In this document: in pieces, positions 23,273 through 33,632 of the stretch
Position numbering within the stretch: position 1 is the first letter of the stretch
Layout: every line of letters begins with the position of its first letter
Origin: Pilaira anomala
Lineage: Eukaryota; Mucoromycota; Mucoromycetes; Mucorales; Mucoraceae
Direction of reading: 5' to 3'
DNA length: 64,000 bases
Assembly: GCA_025716855.1 (NCBI GenBank)
Contig: JAIXMQ010000011.1
Location: 186,001-250,000, forward strand
The notes under the pieces: model-generated
What the model was told of the DNA's origin: nothing
The model's database searches: none
What the model saw: only the letters and a program-made list of their open reading frames with translations
Made by a program: the position numbers and the translations under genes

Positions 23273-25133
23273 TTAAAATACAGTGCCTAAAGCCTCAAAC
23301 CAACTAACAATACTGGAATCAGTCTGTACACATTCTTTAAATTCTTCAAAATTGATAAATCCTTCTCGTTCAGTTTGAATACTTTTAAATGTTTTATCCA
23401 CCATTTCATTAATTGCACCTTGGGACATAGTTTCCATGATAGGAAACTTTTCCTCCCAAGCTTTCTTGCCTTGAGTTTCACATTTCTTCTTCTTTTCCTC
23501 AAACATTAATTTATCTTGATCTGTCAAGTTTTTAGACATTGTTAAACGTTGACTATCAGATCGAAGTAAAGTTTCCGTCATGTCCTTAATTTGTGCGTCC
23601 GAAGCAGTTGCTAGCGCCTGCGCTTGTTCAGCTTCGATCGTGTACTGTTGTTTAAAGTGATCTTCTTTCACTGGATATTTCTTTTTAGAAGATGATGACG
23701 AGGATGACGGTCCAGGTTCATCTTCGTTACTACTATTTTCTTCCTCACTATTGTTTCGATCAGAAGGTGTAGATGGCATCGCTACATTAAATGCTGCACT
23801 GACAGGTTGTGATGCAGAGAATTCAAATGTATCCATCATTTCATCTTCCATACCACTAACTACGTCTCTTACTAACTCCATCGATAAATAGAAATATGAT
23901 TTATACATTCTATATAATTCATCTCTTGATATATAACCATCTTCATCTAAATCGTAACCTTTAAAAGCATCTAAAAAAAAAATATGAAGAGAATAAGTTT
24001 CTGATGTCACAAGAAAAGAAAAAAAAAAACTTACATTCAATTTTTTCATCTAGGTTTCCTTTACAAAGTACACTTAGACCAGCTACAATTTCAGAAAAAT
24101 TGATGATATTATCTCCATCTTGATCAAAGAAAGCAAAGATACGTTCAGTAATTAAATTCTTTTCTAATCCTAATGGACCTAAACATTGTTCAAATGTCTC
24201 TCTATCAATACCACCTTCTTCTTTATCTACTGTTGAAAGTGATTTAAATTGTTCATATAATGCCTCTAATTCCACTTGATCGACTTATATATTTATACGT
24301 TAATTGATTTTAGTCACACTATATATTAATATATGCCTTACAATGAGAGCTGTGTTGTAATTCACGATACTTTTCTGCAGAAATAGGAGGTTTGTTATGA
24401 TACTTTCCAGGATAAATTGCCGGCAATAACGCGCTTCGTGGATTAGCTAATGGAGGAATTGGAATTCGAATCTTTAAAAAGACGTGTGTATTGATATGAC
24501 TATTGGCTCCTTCACACATCTCACATAGATCAAAATCAACACAATTCGCGCATTTATATCGTATACCTCGAATAGGTGATACATTACATTTGTTACAAGT
24601 GATACCTCCTAAAAAATAATGTCTTGTTAGTCTCTTTTCTTTTTATCGTCTAAATATATCTGGAAAAACTTCTTACGGTGAATGAAACCTTCTATAAAGA
24701 AATATATATATCTTAGTTATAAGAAAGGTTTTTTTTAAAAAAAAAAAAACTAACCTTTACGAGATTGGTTTAAAGAAATGGCGTGAAGTAAATTCAATAA
24801 ATTTTTATTATCATCCTCACTCCATTCTTTAATAAACGATAACATCCTTCCGTTGCCTATGTCTTCTTCTGTTTCTGAAATAGCTGCCGCGGTAGCTGCT
24901 GTCGTAGTAGGTTCTGTCTCTAAGTCAGCAGCAGTAGGTCTATTTCTTCGAATACGAACATGACGTGACCTTCGAAGTCTACTTGTACCTCGTGTCGTTT
25001 CTGGAGTTGTGGCTGTATCAGGTTGTGTTGAAGTATCGTTCGAGCGTCTATAATAAGATAAAGCTGCAATAGCTGCTAACCCTGTCAGTGCACCGGATAA
25101 AACAACAATAGCTTGCGATATCCGAACAACCAT
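23273..25133 (-). CDS. Membrane-anchored ZZ zinc-finger and EF-hand protein
   Basis: Five exons join in frame (24754..25133, 24677..24691, 24343..24608, 24035..24274, 23273..23970) to 532 residues. The N-terminus has one hydrophobic helix (IVVLSGALTGLAAIAALSYY), then a basic Arg-rich stretch (RLRRSRHVRIRR). A ZZ-type zinc finger follows (GITCNKC, YKCANC, DLCEMC, then HINTH). Next come EF-hand motifs: FDQDGDNIINFSEI and YDLDEDGYISRDEL, both with good Ca2+ loop residues. A linker rich in Ser/Glu and a C-terminal helical region with a degenerate EF-like INFEEFKECV finish the protein. A likely reading is a calcium-responsive protein on an organelle membrane, but no function is established by the sequence. 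The 15-nt second exon is needed to keep the HRGITC frame. The gene is divergent from the GPALPP gene. Confidence 0.85.
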
Positions 25134-25265
25134 AAAGAAAAAATAGAACAAGTGGAAGAAAAGTTACGAAAATACAGGAATTTAATAAAGTCACATCATG
25201 TACAAATATTTTCCAAGAATAAACCGTTTTTTTTTTTTTTTTTTTTTGCTAGAATCTTATTTAGT
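25134..25265. promoter_or_regulatory. Divergent promoter region, ZZ/EF-hand (-) and GPALPP (+)
   Basis: Only 132 bases separate the two start codons, so promoter elements must overlap unless the transcripts overlap. A 20-nt T run lies near 25227-25247. No specific element was recognised. Confidence 0.5.
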
Positions 25266-26692
25266 ATGATTGGACCTGCTATACCTGAAGGCTTGTTAAA
25301 AAAGAAACAAGCAAACGATAATGAAATTGTCATTTCTTTTTCTGACGATGAAGAAGAAGAAGAACAAGTGGGTCCTCAGATGCCTTCTTCTTCGGTAAAT
25401 ATTGGTCCTCAAATACCTGCTCATTTACTTCAAAAGAAACTCAATAAAGACGAAATACATATTCCTGATAGCGAAGAAGAACAACCTGTCAATATTGGAC
25501 CTTCTATTCCTGAACACTTGCTTCGACAAAAGAAAACAGAAACAAAAGAACCAGAGCCAAGCGTAGGGCCATACATTCCAGATCATATCCTTCAACAAAA
25601 GAGAAAAAATAATGACGAAATTTCTATCTCTGATAACGAACAAGATGATATGACAGGTCCTCATAATAAATCTGAACCGGTAGCAGGACCTCAGATCCCT
25701 TCTCACTTGATGAAAAAGAAAGAAGAAAAGGAAGAGGAAGTGAATCCAGATGATTTTGCTCCTGCACTTCCTCCTGATTTGTTAGAGAAACGTCAACAAA
25801 AGACACAACCAACTGGTAGAAGACGTAGACCAGTAGGTCCTACTTTTCCTACAGGTCCTATGCCAGTACCCGAAGAAGATGAATATATGGTAGGTCCTGC
25901 ATTACCTAAAGATTATAATCCAGAGGAAGAAGCCAAATATTCTGCGATTCATGCTATTGAAGAACGTGCACGTGAAGCAAGAGAAGCGATGGAAAAGGTA
26001 GTAAGCTAAAAAGATATAAAACAATGGTAAAAACTAATGTAAATATATATATATATATATATAGAAAGAAGCAGATAAAGATAAAGTAGAAAGACCAGAT
26101 TGGATGTTGGTGCCTCCTGAAGTAGACTATTTGAAAAAAGGTTTGTTTTTGGAAAAAAAAAAGTTTTTCTGGAAAATGTGTATATTCAATACTATTCATA
26201 GCAAATTCATCTAAATCTCGACAATTCACAAACAAGACCATGTCAAAAGAAGAACTTGATTCAACCGATTGGACCTTGACACCTGCACAAAAACAACAAA
26301 GATTAGAAGAGGAAAGATCAGGCAAAAGACAAAGAACGGAAGAAGAAATTAATTTTTCAAAATTGGATATGGAGCGTATGAAGAATATTCAAGAATACAA
26401 TGTATGTATATTTTATAAATATATATATATATATATATAGGGTGTAAAAATTAAAGAGCGATTTTGATAGATGCATACAAGACCTTTAACATTATTGGAA
26501 TTACATCAACAGAAAAAGAAAAAATCAAAGAACCCTACTTCCGATATTGAAGATGTCACAAAGCGTGCATTTGATCGTGAAAAGGATTTATTAGGTGCGA
26601 GAAAGATGGATAGAAAATCAAAGAATGAATTGTTGAAACAGTCTTCTCAATTTGGTGAAAAGTTTGGTTATGGTAGTAGCTCATTCTTGTAA
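25266..26692 (+). CDS. GPALPP-motif protein (GPALPP1-like, DUF3752)
   Basis: Four exons: 25266..about 25997-26000, 26065..26140, 26202..26401 and 26471..26692, about 410 residues. The first exon is built of repeats of the form GPxIPxHLLxKK (GPAIPEGLL, GPQIPAHLL, GPSIPEHLL, GPYIPDHIL, GPQIPSHLM, APALPPDLL, GPALPKDYN), separated by acidic D/E-rich blocks. The C-terminus holds the conserved DUF3752 part: RPDWMLVPPE, then TNKTMSKEELDSTDWTLTPAQK, then RPLTLLELHQQKKKK and a FDREKDLLGARK helix. This matches human GPALPP1 and its fungal relatives, whose role is not well defined. The donor at the end of exon 1 can be placed after AAG or GTA; both keep phase. The start ATG follows the divergent promoter directly, with no upstream in-frame alternative that fits. 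Confidence 0.88.
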
Positions 26693-27334
26693 ATAAATAC
26701 ATACACACTCTCGCGTCATAATCATTATTTCTGTGGGCCTTTTTATGTTATGAAAAAGGTGCTTTTACTTCAATATTAAAAAAAAAGAGGGGATATTACT
26801 TTCAAGGACCGATTTCGACCATTTTATGCATTATGCAATTATAAACTATAATATTTAGAGCTATGCCACTTGAATTATCTAGATTTGTACTCTTTTTTTA
26901 TGTATATACACACGTGTCTGGTATTGACTTCTATGAGATACGGGAACACCAACTTGTCATTCATTTATTATTATTATTTTTTTGTGTTCTAAATTTGAGT
27001 AACCGGGTATACTTTGGATAGTATGAAAAACGTGTTTCTTTTTGGTGAAACTAAATACAAATAACGCGTGCAATAAGCTATGGTAATCGAGTTACATGGA
27101 GATCCTGACGTCACATTAAACTTGACAACTTTATTGACTTACTTAAACAATCTGCTTGTGAAGAAAGAGATGAATTAGATCTTTAACCAATCATCAACAA
27201 GCAAGTTTCACTATTAAAATTTTTCAATCTTTTTTTTAGTTTTCCGACACCCCCAAACAAAGTTAAAAAAAAAAAAACTTTTTTATTTCAGGTCTTCTTT
27301 TCTCTTTTATATCTTTATTTTAATATAATCAACG
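26693..27334. other. Spacer and presumed promoter of adenosine kinase
   Basis: About 640 bases without a gene. The 3' part has T/C-rich and T-run sequence typical of leaders in this window; no defined motif could be supported. Confidence 0.4.
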
Positions 27335-27716
27335 ATGCCTTATACTCTCCTTGCTATTGAAAACCCTTTATTGGATATCCAATGTCATCCTACTCAAGAT
27401 CTTTTGGATAAGTATAACCTTAAGGCCAATGATGCTATCTTAGCCGATGCTTCTCACCAACCTTTGTATAAGGAAATCGTTGATAAGTATGAAGTTGCTT
27501 ATGTTGCTGGTGGTGCTGCCCAAAACACTGCTCGTGGTGCTCAATACTTTTTACCTCCCAACTCTACTGTCTATATGGGTTGTATCTCTAACGATAAGTT
27601 TGGTGAGACCATGAAGGAGTCTGCTAAGGCTGATGGATTAACTACCAACTATGAAATTACCACTGAAGCTCCTACTGGTACTTGTGCTGTCTTGATCACT
27701 GGTCATAACCGGTAAG

Positions 27717-27751
<35 letters not shown>

Positions 27752-28582
27752 TGTCAAAATGGGGAAGAAAAGGAAAAGTATTAAAATGAGAGGGATATAC
27801 GCAACTTTTTTTTTTGGATTTGACTCGATTTATACGATTGTATTTACTAGTTGTCCCCTTTTATTTTATTTACTCTTCTTTTTGACTATTTGACGTGTTT
27901 ACTAACTTTTTATATAATTAGTTCTCTTGTTGCCAACTTGGCTGCTGCTGAAAAGTTCACTGTTGCCTTTGTCCAAAAGCCCGAAAACTGGAAGATTGTT
28001 GAGGAAGCCAAGTACTACTACTTTGGTGGTTTCTGTATTACTCACGATGGTGGTTACAACTCTGCCGTCTTAGTTTCCGAGCACGCTGCTAAGAACAACA
28101 AGACCTTTGCCCTTAACTTGAGTGCACCTTTCTTATCTCAATTCTTCAAGGAACGTCTTGACAGTGTTATCAAGAACACTGATATCCTTTTCGGTAACGA
28201 AGATGAAGCACGTACTTACTCCAAGCAAGCTGGTTGGAACACTGAAGATGTTGAGGAAATCGCCAAGAAGTTATCTCAACTTGAAAAGAGTAACGACAAG
28301 CCTCGTCTTGTTGTCATCACTCAAGGTGCTGAAGCTACCGTCACCGCTATCGGTAACAGCTCTCAAGTTCACCCTGTTATCAAGGTTCAAGAATCTGAAA
28401 TCGTTGATACTAACGGTGCTGGTGATGGTTTCTGTGGTGGTTTCATGGGTTTGTATGCTCAAGGTGTTGACGAGCCCGCTCGTTGTGTTAAGGCTGGTCA
28501 TTACCTCGCTAACATCGTTATCAAGCGTGTTGGTCCTACTTATCCTCCCATGGCTGAAAGAACCAATGTTCCTACTTTCTAA
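27335..28582 (+). CDS. ADO1: Adenosine kinase (PfkB family)
   Basis: Two exons, 27335..27711 and 27922..28582, join in frame (donor GTAAGT, acceptor TAATTAG) to 345 residues, the usual length for fungal adenosine kinase. Diagnostic regions include ENPLLDIQ near the start, VAGGAAQNTARGAQYF (PfkB-like signature), PTGTCAVLITGHNRSLVANL, GNEDEARTYS, and the ATP/catalytic signature DTNGAGDGFCGGFM with the catalytic Asp in GAGDGF. The enzyme phosphorylates adenosine to AMP, salvaging purine and clearing adenosine formed from the S-adenosylhomocysteine cycle. Codon usage is visibly more C-ending (AAC, TTC, ATC) than in neighbouring genes, which fits high expression. The 210-nt intron is the longest I could define in the window and contains a long T-run/A-run palindrome. 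Confidence 0.97.
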
Positions 28583-29984
28583 GTTATCTTTTTCTTTTAT
28601 CTGCAAATGAAAAAATAGGTTCAACACCAATTCTTATATATCATTTTTGTCTTCTCCCCCTTTTTTTGCTACCTTCCATTTTACTCATTTTTACATTTTA
28701 ATAATGTAAACATTGTATTATAGTTTCAACACTTATTGTACTTAATAAATTATATACTCTTTTTTTTTTTATATAGTTTAAACATCTCATACTTTTCAAA
28801 AAAAAATTACATATATACCTATTAATTTTTATTGCGTCAAGCCCTGAAGGTTTCGTGATGTATTATTACCGAAGCGCGCACCTCAATAAATAAGATAAAC
28901 GAGCAAAAAAGCATGCTGCAACGTGAAGGAAAGACGGTTCACTTTTTTTTAGAGCCGTTTAAAATAGGTGCAATTTTAGCCAATCAAAACAATATTTACT
29001 TTTAAATCCAGACTTAAAAATATTGCCATGGAACCCCTTTGGATTTTTTCAAAAATCAGAAATCTGGATATATTTTCATATTAAAAAGATTTTAGACCTT
29101 ATGTTTCTATCCAAGTTAAATGTAGAATTTGAAGCTCTTTCTAATGATGTAAAAATTAGAAGAAACTAATAATAAAGATTAATACTTATTTTGAGAAAAC
29201 AAAATTGCGGTTTTTGTTAGGACAAGTATATTTTTTACATATTAAAAAACATATTTAAAGCTACAGAAATATTTGTCTTTAAATTCTGCATTGAATGAAT
29301 ATACTATTGTATAGTAGCATAGTGAGTATCGAAGGACTTTAATTTGATGAGAAGAAAATCATGATCCCAAACTCCATTTTTTTTTTGCTTCTGGACAAAA
29401 AATCTCTAGCCAATCAAATCGTCTCCTGGAATATTTTTCTAAAAAAAATATATATATATTTTTTACACTCTGAAATCAGATGTTATTCATACTATTTGAA
29501 CATTACCTGTTAAAATCGCGATGATTATTACTGGCAATGTTTTCTTTTATCATAAATAATTGATTTTGATGATACTATTTGTATTCTGTCGTTTTATAAT
29601 AAAAGTAATCAATAAATTCTTAAATAAAAAGGAATAAAAGGTTTTGCTGCTGCCCCTATTTTTTTTTTTTCTATTCCTTGAAAAGAAATTGGATGATGAA
29701 GAAATCCTTGTGAAAATAAATATTAATCCAAAAGATTGCTTGAGCTCATCAAGAATGTCTTCTTTCTTCGCTTACAATTGAATTTATATCTCTGAAAAAG
29801 CATGGCAAATGTATTACTGACCGAAAAAAAAAAAAATGCTAAATTTTTTTATTTTTAATTATTGTTATTATTTTTTGGCATCTACAGCATAAAGAAAATA
29901 TGTATTAAGAAAAAAAAAAAAAAAGAAAGAAAGAAAAAAAGGCATGTACGATATAATCCTGTATATTCATTCAACTAAATTTAT
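28583..29984. other. 1.4-kb spacer between convergent genes
   Basis: AT-rich sequence with A/T runs. I see no gene, RNA or transposon end. Confidence 0.5.
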
Positions 29985-31257
29985 TTATGCAGTCTTTTTC
30001 CATTGACGAATCTTCTTATCCAATTCATCTTCATAAGTAATCGCTAAATCTTTACTTTTAATCAATATAACATACTCAAGCGATAACACATCCTTCATCC
30101 ACTCCACACCTGATATCTTTTGTCCTTCCGTCATCGAAAACCCTTTAGGCGTATAGGCATTCGCATTCTCTGCATTCACATACGAACAATAATCTCTGTG
30201 TTGGCCCATGACATCAAATGGTTTATCCATCAAATAAAACGCCTTACGACTAAAACATAATTTACATTTCACTCCAGGAATATCCGGATGTAAAGATTCC
30301 CAGCCATGCAATGAAAGTATGTATGCCTTCACTGCGTCATCATCTTTCGTTTGTTGCTCGGCAAAGAAACTTAATTTCCCTAATGTTCTATCGTCCTACA
30401 AATCATTTCAGGGTTATGAGATCTAGAGAGAAAGAAATGATTGCGCATACAATAACTTACTAATGCATGATGAACCGTAGGTAAAGGTTGGTTATGGGTG
30501 ATACAAGCGGACATGATTTGTTCTGCATCTCGTTTAAGTTTCTCTAATCCACTTGAAATCGTCACTAATGGAAAACAATAAACGCTATCTAATACACTTA
30601 AAAACATTAATATACTATAATTTCAACCCTGATATCTTGACCATTTTTTTTTTTTTTTTTACCGTCACATTTCAAAAGTCTCCATTGACAATCGTCTTTA
30701 TGTGCACTAAAGAGCCCTGATTGATACTTTTCTTTCACCAATGTCAATACCTTCTCACTCGCTTTATGTTTAATAGGAAGCACAAATAAATTTTGACAAC
30801 ATGTATCGCAAGATAAAACACATGTATCAGGATCGTCATTTTTTGAGGAGCTTTGAGTTTCTTTCCAGCCGTGTTTAGCACACTCGAGTGCAGATACTGG
30901 GCGTTGAAAAGAGTAAAAGTTGGTTGAAAAGGTAGATAATCGTGTCATCAAGTCTTGTTTGTTATCAATGTTGGTTACAATCGTTGTCTCTGTCATGAGT
31001 TTCTTTGAGGGTAAACTAAGTTGTCTTATTTAGTTTTTATTAAGTTATGTGGTTTTTTTTTTTTTTTAACTTTACCTAACTTCTTCATCTGTGGTTGGGT
31101 TATCTTGTTGAAATGTAGAATAGGTTCGTTTGGTACGGAAAATAGGTGGTAGATCGAAACGCGATCTTACTTGTTGAATAAGTTCTTTTAACTCTTCTGC
31201 TTCTTTTCGAAGATCAGTTGTAGTTGTAGATATTTGTGTTGTTTCTGATTCAGTCAT
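29985..31257 (-). CDS. C3HC zinc-finger protein of the Rsm1/NIPA (ZC3HC1) family
   Basis: Four exons join in frame (31076..31257, 30663..31015, 30461..30588, 29985..30395), 357 residues. The N-terminus is a short coiled-coil-like helix (LRKEAEELKELIQQV). The zf-C3HC domain follows with a family-typical ECAKHGW, then CDTCCQNLFVLP and SAHKDDCQWR, i.e. the Cys/His zinc ligands. A second Rsm1-like module comes later (LSLHGWE, VKCKLCFSRKAFYL, GQHRDYCSYV). This two-module layout is that of ZC3HC1/NIPA and S. pombe Rsm1; relatives sit at the nuclear pore basket and affect mRNA export. The ATG at 31255-31257 is chosen because the frame upstream has no other ATG. The third exon starts at an inner AG (30588), needed to hold the frame. 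Confidence 0.85.
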
Positions 31258-32141
31258 GTAAGTATGCAAAGTTATTTATGTAAAAGAAGAAAGAAAAAAT
31301 TATGCCTTGAAAAAAAAAACAAAAAAAAAAGTTGCAGTGTAACTCAGTACCTTTAAAAAAAAATCCGTTTTTTTTTTGTAAAACGACATATTGGTATATA
31401 CTCACTTCTTTACCCCCTCCATTGATGCCAATACATTCATCTTTTTCTGATTTAATTTATTGACTGGATCAATCTGGTACATTTTCTAAGCTTACTACTA
31501 TTCCTACTGAATATTTAACAGAACCGTTAACTATCTTAACATTAAAAAGGTTTTAAAAAGCTCAAGATACTTGGAAATTATATCTTTTTAAAACCGTAAT
31601 AAGGTGATGCTATTTACTATGTTATTTATTGCCGTTTTTTTTTTTTAAAAAAAAAAAAGTCCCCTACAAAAAAATATCAAACGTATTCTATCTAGGGCAG
31701 AATATTATTTTAAAATAATTACCGTTATACGATTGCGGATAACTTTGTGCTAAACTTTTTTGCTATTTTATAATTATCAAAACTAATCAAGGTCAGTGAA
31801 AACGTAACATAGCGTAAGGGCTTTATTACCGTAATGTACAATAATCTTAAAAATTTATTAGTCTAACATCATGCCAATAATAGGCAACCGTTCTATCTGA
31901 CTGCTATTCTTATTTTAAGGAATATGAGTTCCTTTAAGGGTGATGGGAAAAAAAAAAAGAAGATATTGACACAATCTAGTGAAACAATAAACACTTTAGC
32001 GTGTGCGCATCTGTAAAAAATACGATAAACAAACAAAGTAAAGAGAGGGTAAGAAAATCAACAGTTTATACATATATAAAAAAAAAAAAAAAGTGAGGGA
32101 TAACAGAGTAAATAAATAAAAAACGAAAAAAAAAAAAGAGA
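31258..32141. other. Spacer between the Rsm1-like and cystathionine beta-lyase genes
   Basis: An 880-base spacer, upstream of one minus-strand gene and downstream of another. It holds one copy of the dispersed repeat described at 31781, and a T-run/A-run palindrome at about 31634-31658. No gene seen. Confidence 0.5.
31781..31845 (+). repeat. Dispersed repeat, copy A
   Basis: About 60 bases here match the reverse complement of 46036..46095 closely, with a few substitutions and small gaps. The shared core includes AACTAATCAAGGTCAGT and CATAGCGTAAGGG. Both copies are in spacers. The identity of the parent element is unknown; no terminal repeats or coding remnants are seen next to it. Confidence 0.75.
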
Positions 32142-33430
32142 TTATTTAGATGGAGTGGGTAAAGCACCAGCAAGATTTAAAGCTTGTTCAAGATCTTCTA
32201 AAAGATCTTCAGCATCTTCAATACCAACACAAAGACGAATCAAATCTTCAGGAAGAGATCTTTCAGCACGGATATGAGCAGGGATAGAAGCATGCGACAT
32301 ACGACAAGGCATACTAATTAAAGAATTCACACAACCAAACGAAACACTAATACTCCATAACTTGGTTCCTTCCACAATACGTTCCGAGATACCAGTATCA
32401 CCCGTTTCAAAACTAAGTACAGCGCCAGGACCAGAAGCCATACTTGCATGTAAATCAAATTGAGGATGAGATCTCAATCCAGGGAAATGGACCTTAAAAC
32501 CTTGGGCCTCTAAATAATCCGCAATACGTATACAACTTGCTTGTTGTTTATCCATACGAACCGCTAAAGTTTTTACACCACGTAATAATAACCAAGAATC
32601 AAATGGACTTAAACCACAACCTGTAGCATTAATCACATAGTAAAGTTCATCCCCCACTGAAGCAGTCTTGGCTCCAATGACACCAGCCATTAAATCATGA
32701 TGTCCTGATAAATACTTTGTACCGGAATGATAAGAGATATCCGCACCTAATTCTAAAGGTCTTTGAAGGTATGGTGACATCATTGTGTTATCAACTACGA
32801 CAAGGGCGTTTGGACACCTTTCATGAACGTATTTTGAAATGGTTGGAATATCACTAATCTTGATTAATGGGTTGGTAGGTGATTCGAGTAAGACGAGTCT
32901 GGTTTTGTCGGAAAGATAAGGTATGATACTATCTGATTTTGTAGTATCAATATGATGTGTTTTTACGTTTTGACTCTTTGCCAAGAAACTTAATAATCGA
33001 TTGGTTCCACCATACAGATCATCTCCAGCAATAATCTCTTCTCCTGCTCTAACAAGACGTGTAATGACATCTAATGCTCCCATACCACTTGTGACTACAA
33101 GAGCTCTTTCTGCACCCATGATTTTAGCAAGGTGATTTTCTATGTAGATTTTTTTTTTTGCATGAATAAAAAGAACGCTAGTTTAATTCTAGTTTTTTTA
33201 AACTTACCGACATGTGTACGAGTAGGGTTACCACTACGTGAATAATCATATTCTCCAGAAGCAGTAGCACCTTTTTGTTTGAAAGTAGCGGTTTGATAAA
33301 TGGGAACAGAAGCTGCATTATGTGGATCATCTGAATTATCAACTGTAACGACTTCTGTTGCAAATCGATATCTTTTTGGTGTTGTACTTACAACTGAAGC
33401 AGCTGGTGAAGAAGGAAGTATATCTGTCAT
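32142..33430 (-). CDS. STR3: Cystathionine beta-lyase (PLP-dependent)
   Basis: Two exons, 33208..33430 and 32142..33139, give 406 residues. The Cys/Met-metabolism PLP fold is plain: YSRSGNPTRTHVEN, TSGMGALDVITRL, a glycine-rich YGGTNRLLSF, VVVDNTMMSPYLQRPLELGAD, and the PLP-lysine motif SGTKYLSGHHDLMAG. The C-terminal stretch WSISVSFGCVNSLISMPCRMSHASIP separates beta-lyase from gamma-synthase and gamma-lyase paralogues and is shared with plant and fungal beta-lyases. The enzyme cleaves cystathionine to homocysteine, pyruvate and ammonia in methionine synthesis. The ATG at 33428-33430 is the first in frame. The gene lies 202 bases downstream of the next minus-strand gene (Rictor), so its promoter must be short. 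Confidence 0.94.
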
Positions 33431-33520
33431 TTTATATAGTATTAATAAAAAGTGAAACAAAGAGAAAAAAGATAATCTTTTTTTTTACCAGAAAAAAAAA
33501 CAAGTTTTATATATATACAG

Positions 33521-33551
<31 letters not shown>

Positions 33552-33632
33552 ATGGGATGAGTTTTAACCAATCAAAATTTATGAAAATGGTTCAATCATC
33601 AGCATGATGAGGAACTTATTTTTTACTCCCCC

